From contig JAFSLQ010000037.1 of assembly GCA_017448355.1 (NCBI GenBank), positions 1 to 33,034 of the forward strand: a DNA stretch of 33,034 nucleotides, in the 5' to 3' direction. Shown here in pieces: positions 30,093-33,034 of the stretch (the stretch's first letter is position 1; every line of letters begins with the position of its first letter). Origin of the DNA: Clostridia bacterium. GTDB lineage: Bacteria; Bacillota; Clostridia; Christensenellales; Borkfalkiaceae. A model generated the notes under the pieces. That model was not told the DNA's origin, did no database searches, and saw only the letters and a program-made list of their open reading frames with translations. Made by a program: the position numbers and the translations under genes.

Positions 30093-30641
30093 TTACATAA
30101 GTACTTTAACGCCCTTAGCGCGCAAGCGTTTAACCGCAAAATAAAGCGGCAAGCCCAGCGCGTACACCCAAACGGATTGCGTAAGCATAAATTCGCCGAA
30201 CAACGCCCAGTAAGCCGCCATAGGGGTTTCTACGTCGCCAAGAATAATTACAAACGGAATAACTATGGCGTTAAAAAGTATCGGCGGTATACCGCCCAAA
30301 ACCGCGGATAAAAAATTGCGAAGTAAAATTAAACCTATAATAAACGTAAGGATTGCGGCAACAAGCGTAGTTAAACTTCCGAACGCGATATCGTAAATAC
30401 CGTAGCCCGACAAAAGGTTAGCAAGTGCGCAACCAACAAAAAGCCCTGGCACGGATTCTATAAAGAATATCGGCAAGATGCAGAGTGCTTCCGCGGGGCG
30501 GATTTGCAGCGGTCCGTACGCAACGGGTGCAAAAGCGTAAGTCAGCGCAGCATAAAGCGCGGCGATAATTCCCGCGCGCGCTAAGGCGCGAGTAGTTAAA
30601 AGGTCTTTAAAAATGTTGTGTTTTTGCGTGTTTTCCGTCAT
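30093..30641 (-). CDS. queT: QueT family queuosine-precursor transporter (ECF S-component)
   Basis: This 182-residue membrane protein of the QueT family is the substrate-binding subunit for preQ1-type precursors in ECF importers. Typical stretches are ALYAALTYAFAPVAYGPLQIRPAEALCILP, GLFVGCALANLLSGYGIYDIAFGSL and GLPLYFAVKRL. About five or six spans are present. The ATG at 30641 follows GGGGAG, which is itself part of a terminator hairpin. A preQ1 riboswitch upstream confirms the substrate class. The ECF module is not in the window. Confidence 0.93.
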   Translation of the reverse strand: MTENTQKHNIFKDLLTTRALARAGIIAALYAALTYAFAPVAYGPLQIRPAEALCILPIFFIESVPGLFVGCALANLLSGYGIYDIAFGSLTTLVAAILTFIIGLILLRNFLSAVLGGIPPILFNAIVIPFVIILGDVETPMAAYWALFGEFMLTQSVWVYALGLPLYFAVKRLRAKGVKVLM

Positions 30642-30680
30642 AAAAACTCCCCGTTTCGGCAAACGCCCGAAACGGGGAGT
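30641..30680 (-). terminator. riboswitch terminator that also contains the queT ribosome site
   Basis: On the minus strand the 14-bp stem ACTCCCCGTTTCGG/CCGAAACGGGGAGT (30680-30667 with 30659-30646) is followed by TTTTT, which ends at the ATG. The SD GGGGAG lies in the 3' arm, so the hairpin would block both elongation and initiation. Confidence 0.8.
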
Positions 30681-30689
30681 AAAAATCTC

Positions 30690-30730
30690 TCTCGGTTGTT
30701 TTATAGAAGTGTTTGCCGAAAACCTTCTTA
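30690..30730 (-). promoter_or_regulatory. preQ1 class I riboswitch
   Basis: On the minus strand P1 is AGAAG/CTTCT around GTTTTCGGCAAACA; the A-rich tail ATAAAACAACCGAG supplies CCGA to pair with TCGG of the loop, forming the H-type pseudoknot of preQ1-I aptamers. A terminator and queT follow. Confidence 0.82.
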
Positions 30731-30745
30731 TTAAGTTACGGTTTT

Positions 30746-30774
30746 ATTGTATAATTTAAAAGGTTTTTTGTCAA
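30746..30774 (-). promoter_or_regulatory. promoter of the preQ1-queT unit
   Basis: TTGACA (30774-30769), a 17-nt spacer and TACAAT (30751-30746), about 15-20 nt before the aptamer. Confidence 0.75.
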
Positions 30775-30843
30775 CGGTTTTACTCTATCCGCGCAAAAAA
30801 TCGCGAAATATTAAAAATTTTACGCAAAATTTGTTAAAAATTG

Positions 30844-30872
30844 TTGACAGCACGCGAATAAAGTTATATATT
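30844..30872 (+). promoter_or_regulatory. promoter of the lysine riboswitch unit
   Basis: TTGACA (30844-30849), a 17-nt spacer and TATATT (30867-30872), a few bases before the aptamer. Confidence 0.75.
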
Positions 30873-30885
30873 ATTCCTGTAAAAA

Positions 30886-31053
30886 TAAATAGAGGCGCGG
30901 TCTTTATGATAAACGCAAGACGGGGAAAGTGTTTTGCGCGGTAAAGGAAAGGTCGCCGAAGACGGAAATTTTACCCCGAAATTTTCGGTCTGGGCGTAAG
31001 CGAAATACGTTTACGACTGTCGCTGGGTTTATCCCCGCGTTGCGCTATTAAAT
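30886..31053 (+). promoter_or_regulatory. lysine riboswitch (L-box)
   Basis: L-box landmarks occur in order: AGAGGCGCGG at the 5' side, AAAGGTCGCCGAAG-type core (AAGGTCGCCGAAG at 30949-30961), TCTGGGCGTAAG, CTGTCGCTGG, and a closing P1 strand GCGCTATT pairing with the AATAG...CGC start. A terminator hairpin and a transporter gene follow. Confidence 0.9.
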
Positions 31054-31064
31054 ACCAAAGATGA

Positions 31065-31103
31065 AAAATCACGGCTATTTAATGGCCGTGATTTTGATTT
31101 TTA
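31065..31103 (+). terminator. expression-platform terminator of the lysine riboswitch
   Basis: The 11-bp stem AAAATCACGGC/GCCGTGATTTT has a 9-nt loop and is followed by a T-rich tract, 15 nt before the transporter start. Confidence 0.85.
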
Positions 31104-31117
31104 TTAAGGAGGCTTTT

Positions 31118-32704
31118 ATGAGCGGAACTTTTTGGGCATTTGTGCCCGCAATTGTAGCAATAGTTCTTGCACTCGCAACCAAACAAGTCTACCTTTCGCT
31201 GTTCATCGGAATTTTCGTCGGCGGCATGTTTTACGCTGGCGGAAACCCCGTAGAAGCGGTGGGCGTTTCTTACCAGGTTATGAGTGAAAAAGTAGGCGGA
31301 AACGTGCCGATTTTGGTATTCCTTGTAGTACTCGGCATTTTTGTAGTCCTTATGCAGAAATCGGGCGGCGCTAAATCCTACGGCGAATGGGCGCAAAAAC
31401 GAATCCGTAATAAACGCGGTGCGCTTATCGCGACGGCTGGACTCGGCTGCCTTATCTTTGTCGACGATTACTTTAACTGCCTTACGGTCGGTTCGGTTAT
31501 GCGCCCCGTCACGGACAAGTTTAAAGTGTCGCACTCAAAACTCGCTTGGATTATCGACTCTACGGCTGCGCCCGTCTGTATAATCGCACCCATTTCTTCT
31601 TGGGCAGCGGCTGTTTCGGGCGAACTTGCAGGAAACGGACTTGTTGCGTTTATATCGACGATACCGTTCAATATTTACGCAATACTGACGCTTATAATGG
31701 TGTTTGTGTTCTGTATCTACAAAATCGACTTCGGTAAGATGAAGAGAAACGAAAACGCAGCGGACTTTTTGGACGACCTTAACGCAGGCGAAACCGACCT
31801 TCCTACCGACGAAGACAAATCTATCGTCGCAAATCCCAAAGGAAAGGTTCGCCACTTGATTATCCCCGTTATCACGCTTATCGTTTGCTGTGTTCTAGGC
31901 ATGATTTACACCGGTTATTACTATAACTGGGATACCGAAACGCTCGGAACGGCAATTCAGTCCGCAAGCGTTATCGAAGCGTTTTCAAATTGCGAAGCCG
32001 GCTTGTCACTCGCAATCGGTTCAACCTTTGCACTCATTATTATAGCGGCGTATTATATGATTGCTAAAGTAGTCAATTTTAAAGAAATTATGGAAAGTAT
32101 CGTACAAGGCTTTAAAACGATGGTTCCTGCAATACTCATATTAGTGTTTGCCTGGACAATTTCGGGTATTATGGGTGCAAAAGGCGGTTATCTTGAAGCA
32201 AAAGCGTTTGTACAAAACAACGTTGCCGGACTTTCGATTCAATGGTTGTTCCCCGCTATATTCTTCTTGCTTGCTTGCGGTATATCGTTTGCAACGGGCA
32301 CGTCTTGGGGAACATTCGGAGTTTTAGTCCCGATAGCGATATCCGTTTTAGGCGACACGGGCACTCTCGCTATTCTGACCGTTTCGGCAACACTCGGCGG
32401 CGCAGTTTATGGCGACCACGTTTCGCCTATATCCGACACAACGATTCTTGCGTCCGCAGGCGGAAACTGCAACCACGTAGACCACGTAAGAACTCAATTG
32501 CCATATGCGTCACTTATAGCGGTAATAGCCTTTATATCCTACCTTGTCGGCGGAATACTCATAAATACAAATATGAACGGCGTTCTCGGTGGCTTAATTA
32601 TGTGGGCTATAGCGCTAGGTTTGTTCGTATGTGCGGTGTTCTTAATCAAATTGATTGAAAAAAACAAAAAGCAGCCCGCAGTTAGCGAAACGAAAGAAGA
32701 GTAA
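31118..32704 (+). CDS. NhaC-family antiporter, predicted lysine transporter
   Basis: This 528-residue protein of the Na+/H+ antiporter NhaC/ArsB-NhaD group has about 12 spans. Family motifs are GIFVVLMQKSGGAKSYGEWA, IFVDDYFNCLTVGSVMRPVTDKFKVSHSKLAWIIDSTAAPVCIIAPISSWAA, FATGTSWGTFGVLVPIA and VYGDHVSPISDTTILASAGGNCNHVDHVRTQ. Members under lysine riboswitches are predicted lysine importers (LysW type), so the L-box upstream argues for lysine rather than sodium as substrate. I chose the ATG at 31118 after AAGGAGG; an in-frame ATG at 31061 lies in the terminator stem. It is a single gene and a terminator follows. Confidence 0.92.
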   Translation: MSGTFWAFVPAIVAIVLALATKQVYLSLFIGIFVGGMFYAGGNPVEAVGVSYQVMSEKVGGNVPILVFLVVLGIFVVLMQKSGGAKSYGEWAQKRIRNKRGALIATAGLGCLIFVDDYFNCLTVGSVMRPVTDKFKVSHSKLAWIIDSTAAPVCIIAPISSWAAAVSGELAGNGLVAFISTIPFNIYAILTLIMVFVFCIYKIDFGKMKRNENAADFLDDLNAGETDLPTDEDKSIVANPKGKVRHLIIPVITLIVCCVLGMIYTGYYYNWDTETLGTAIQSASVIEAFSNCEAGLSLAIGSTFALIIIAAYYMIAKVVNFKEIMESIVQGFKTMVPAILILVFAWTISGIMGAKGGYLEAKAFVQNNVAGLSIQWLFPAIFFLLACGISFATGTSWGTFGVLVPIAISVLGDTGTLAILTVSATLGGAVYGDHVSPISDTTILASAGGNCNHVDHVRTQLPYASLIAVIAFISYLVGGILINTNMNGVLGGLIMWAIALGLFVCAVFLIKLIEKNKKQPAVSETKEE

Positions 32705-32723
32705 TAAATAACATTTAAAAATT

Positions 32724-32755
32724 CTGCGGCGCAAGCAAAATTGCTTGCGCCGCAG
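32724..32755. terminator. bidirectional terminator
   Basis: Perfect 14-bp stem CTGCGGCGCAAGCA/TGCTTGCGCCGCAG with loop AAAT, between convergent genes. Confidence 0.82.
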
Positions 32756-32774
32756 ATTGTTTTATTACAAAAAA

Positions 32775-32987
32775 TTAAAAACCAAAAAAATCATTAGGGG
32801 TTATGTCAAATTTAACACATATTGCAAGTATATTATCATAACTTGGTTTCTTTTTACCTAATAACCACTGACTTACAGTCGTTTGATTTATATCAAGTTC
32901 TTTTGCAAATTTCTCTTGGCTCAAATCTCTTTCTATCATTATACCTTTTATAACAGAAATATAATTTGCCCTATTTTTATTATTCAT
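32775..32987 (-). CDS. small XRE-family regulator
   Basis: This 70-residue protein is a single Cro/C1 helix-turn-helix: MIERDLSQEKFAKELDINQTTVSQWLLGKKKPSYDNILAICVKFDITPNDFF. Codon use is more AT-rich than in the neighbouring transporter, so it may belong to another accessory segment continuing right of the window. The ATG at 32987 has no strong ribosome site. Upstream at the window edge is the palindrome TTGAC-N4-GTCAA plus another GGTCAA, a possible autoregulatory operator. Targets are not visible. Confidence 0.85.
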   Translation of the reverse strand: MNNKNRANYISVIKGIMIERDLSQEKFAKELDINQTTVSQWLLGKKKPSYDNILAICVKFDITPNDFFGF

Positions 32988-33020
32988 ACAAGTATTTTAT
33001 TAAATTAAAGGTCAAAAGTC

Positions 33021-33034
33021 TTGACATAGGTCAA
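33021..33034. promoter_or_regulatory. candidate operator palindrome at window edge
   Basis: TTGAC-ATAG-GTCAA is palindromic, and its minus-strand TTGACC could also be the -35 of the XRE gene at 32775. A third related half-site, GGTCAA, is at 33010-33015. Confidence 0.45.

Noticed and set aside
30747-30944. 65-residue plus-strand frame
   Set aside because: It crosses the predicted promoter and the 5' part of the lysine riboswitch and has no ribosome site.
1-33034. CRISPR array or insertion sequence
   Set aside because: No regularly spaced identical repeats, no cas genes and no DDE transposase were seen.

Overview
The window reads as chromosome of an endospore-forming member of the Firmicutes (class Clostridia in the broad sense), with an AT-rich integrated accessory segment at its left end. 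The evidence is Spo0A, SpoIIR, SleB, YpeB, SipL and Veg, Gram-positive Shine-Dalgarno sequences, ECF-type vitamin and base transporters (ThiT, QueT) and MEP-pathway IspE. I cannot name a genus.

Bases 1 to about 7160 are accessory DNA. From left to right they hold: a SLOG-domain gene set between two short modules of inverted repeats; a tyrosine recombinase without an arm-binding domain; a 19-codon leader peptide and hairpin in front of that recombinase; two XRE regulators; and a rightward operon of four recombinase-related genes. That operon encodes a catalytically dead resolvase-like protein, a large serine recombinase lacking the usual zinc ribbon, and two proteins resembling the recombinase's C-terminal domain. 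The segment abuts tRNA-Thr(CGT). A 34-bp copy of the tRNA 5' half lies 166 bp away, so this tRNA has been an integration target.

The observation I rate highest is at bases 1-150 and 670-841. Two pairs of short inverted sites (arms with a 5-nt centre, the centre identical within each pair as far as visible) each enclose an AT-rich segment of roughly 115-125 bp with a good sigma-A-type promoter. One promoter points left out of the window; the other points away from the SLOG gene. With the adjacent simple tyrosine recombinase, this looks like a double promoter-inversion (phase-variation) switch. It is inference from sequence, but directly testable in reads.

The rest is more GC-rich core chromosome. 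7.3-12.1 kb: an esterase, a DUF6062 protein, an MsmX/UgpC-like sugar ABC ATPase, a YfbR-like HD nucleotidase and a GMP synthetase lacking its glutaminase domain. 12.2-18.5 kb: a TPP riboswitch and a ThiT transporter with an extra membrane domain, a C-GCAxxG-C-C protein, a membrane protein, UDP-galactopyranose mutase, an Lrp/aminotransferase pair and a small conserved protein. 18.5-27.2 kb: sporulation and germination genes (spoIIR-sleB-ypeB; veg, sipL and ispE; an acidic zinc-ribbon protein; spo0A), interrupted by an XRE-controlled two-gene membrane operon. 27.4-33.0 kb: a large lipoprotein, two small proteins, a preQ1 riboswitch with queT, a lysine riboswitch with an NhaC-family transporter, and an XRE regulator cut close to the window edge.

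The Spo0A here has Glu at position 56, where the phosphoacceptor Asp is expected, and has lost part of the acidic pocket. If real, sporulation in this lineage cannot be switched on by the ordinary phosphorelay.
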